Shown: positions 63,567-64,000 of the stretch, piece after piece
Layout: the number at the start of each line of letters is the position of its first letter
Position numbering within the stretch: the stretch's first letter is position 1
Source: Nesterenkonia ebinurensis
GTDB lineage: Bacteria > Actinomycetota > Actinomycetes > Actinomycetales > Micrococcaceae
DNA: 64,000 bases
Direction: 5' to 3'
Assembly: GCF_008711175.1 (NCBI RefSeq)
Contig: NZ_VWNF01000047.1
Span: 124,001 to 188,000 of the forward strand
Translations under genes and position numbers: made by a program
The notes under the pieces: model-generated
The model's database searches: none
What the model saw: only the letters and a program-made list of their open reading frames with translations
What the model was told of the DNA's origin: nothing

Positions 63567-63989
63567 TCAGACCACCTCGGCAAGGTCCTGGGGACCGAAG
63601 GCCTGGGGAAGGATGCCTGCCATGCCGGTGATGCCCTGCGGGGTGAGGATCTGAAAGCTGGGAGCCGCGAACTCGTGGAGCAGCTGGCGGCAGCGGCCGC
63701 AGGGCATGATGGTGTCTCCCTTGGCGTTGACACAGGTGAACGCGGCGATGCTTCCGCCGCCGGTTATGTGGAGCTGGCCGATCAGGGTGTTCTCGGCGCA
63801 CTGGCCCAGTCCGTAGCTGGCGTTCTCCACATTGCAGCCGGTGACCAGCCGGCCGTCCTCGGTCAGGGCGGCGGCTCCCACCGGATAGGCGGAATAGGGG
63901 GCATAGGCCTGCTCGGCCGCTGAGCGGGCGGCCTGGGTCAGGGCCGCGAAATCAACCTCTGGCATAAGCCTCAGTCTACTGAGCCGCAA
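63567..63989 (-). CDS. cdd: Cytidine deaminase
   Basis: 140 residues (133 from the ATG at 63968). YAPYSAYPVGAAALTEDGRLVTGCNVENASYGLGQCAENTLI has the zinc Cys and catalytic Glu (CAEN) and ...IMPCGRCRQLLHEFA the other Cys pair (PCGxCRQ). Deaminates cytidine/deoxycytidine. One base before deoA, forming a pyrimidine salvage unit. Confidence 0.95.
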   Translation of the reverse strand: MRLSRLRLMPEVDFAALTQAARSAAEQAYAPYSAYPVGAAALTEDGRLVTGCNVENASYGLGQCAENTLIGQLHITGGGSIAAFTCVNAKGDTIMPCGRCRQLLHEFAAPSFQILTPQGITGMAGILPQAFGPQDLAEVV

Positions 63990-64000
63990 TACAGGCCCGG

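Noticed and set aside
62178-63923. 581-codon plus-strand frame opposite deoA and cdd
   Set aside because: Antisense shadow of two clear genes; Gly/His/Gln-rich with no domain.

Overview
The window reads as a high-GC actinobacterial chromosome, most likely a member of the Micrococcaceae (a Nesterenkonia- or Arthrobacter-like organism; this is inference from gene content and order). Pointers are a mycothiol S-conjugate amidase (mca), a DUF4307 protein, mostly GC-rich third codon positions, and a housekeeping order seen in that family (phoH, uppS, trhA ... mca, DUF4307, greA, ilvA ... eno, ftsB/divIC, DUF501, ppx).

Layout. (1) 1-5.75 kb, core: partial phoH-type ATPase, uppS, trhA and a YyaL-type thioredoxin-domain protein. 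(2) 5.9-42.7 kb, an accessory island that splits the core block. Its edges carry a diverged 70-bp direct repeat (5904-5973 and 42650-42719). Just inside the right copy lie the broken pieces of a large serine integrase cut by an IS3 element; just inside the left copy is an Mrr-like restriction endonuclease. The island holds gene wreckage (truncated ABC ATPase, MobF relaxase fragment, truncated XRE/MmyB regulator, CPBP protease remnant), small regulator-plus-target modules (WYL/DinB, two GntR-controlled export operons, Lrp/MFS), five insertion sequences or parts of them, and a nine-gene catabolic operon. (3) 42.9-64 kb, core: mca/DUF4307, greA, ilvA, AI-2E transporter, Bax-inhibitor-like protein, biotin ECF transporter with a BioQ-like regulator, a tRNA, NDH-2, a subtilase, ppx, DUF501, a DivIC/FtsB protein, eno, mazG, adenosine deaminase, DedA, thymidine phosphorylase and cytidine deaminase.

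The most interesting unit is 24.9-38.6 kb: a PucR-type regulator diverges from aminotransferase, hyuA, hyuB, aldehyde dehydrogenase, TRAP transporter (three genes), MFS transporter and an enolase-superfamily enzyme. ATP-dependent ring opening by HyuAB, transamination of the omega-amino acid and oxidation of the semialdehyde is the logic of lactam (caprolactam/valerolactam type) breakdown. I propose this as a lactam or cyclic-amide utilisation operon; the enolase-superfamily member and two different transporters are not part of the known scheme. The regulator-operon gap carries a perfect 24-bp-arm hairpin.

Regulatory sequence is unusually readable here: matched 25-bp palindromes in front of the two GntR-linked operons, a 25-bp palindrome between the WYL regulator and DinB, a 13-bp BioQ-type site before bioY, and an overlapping back-to-back promoter that appears to give leaderless mca and DUF4307 messages.
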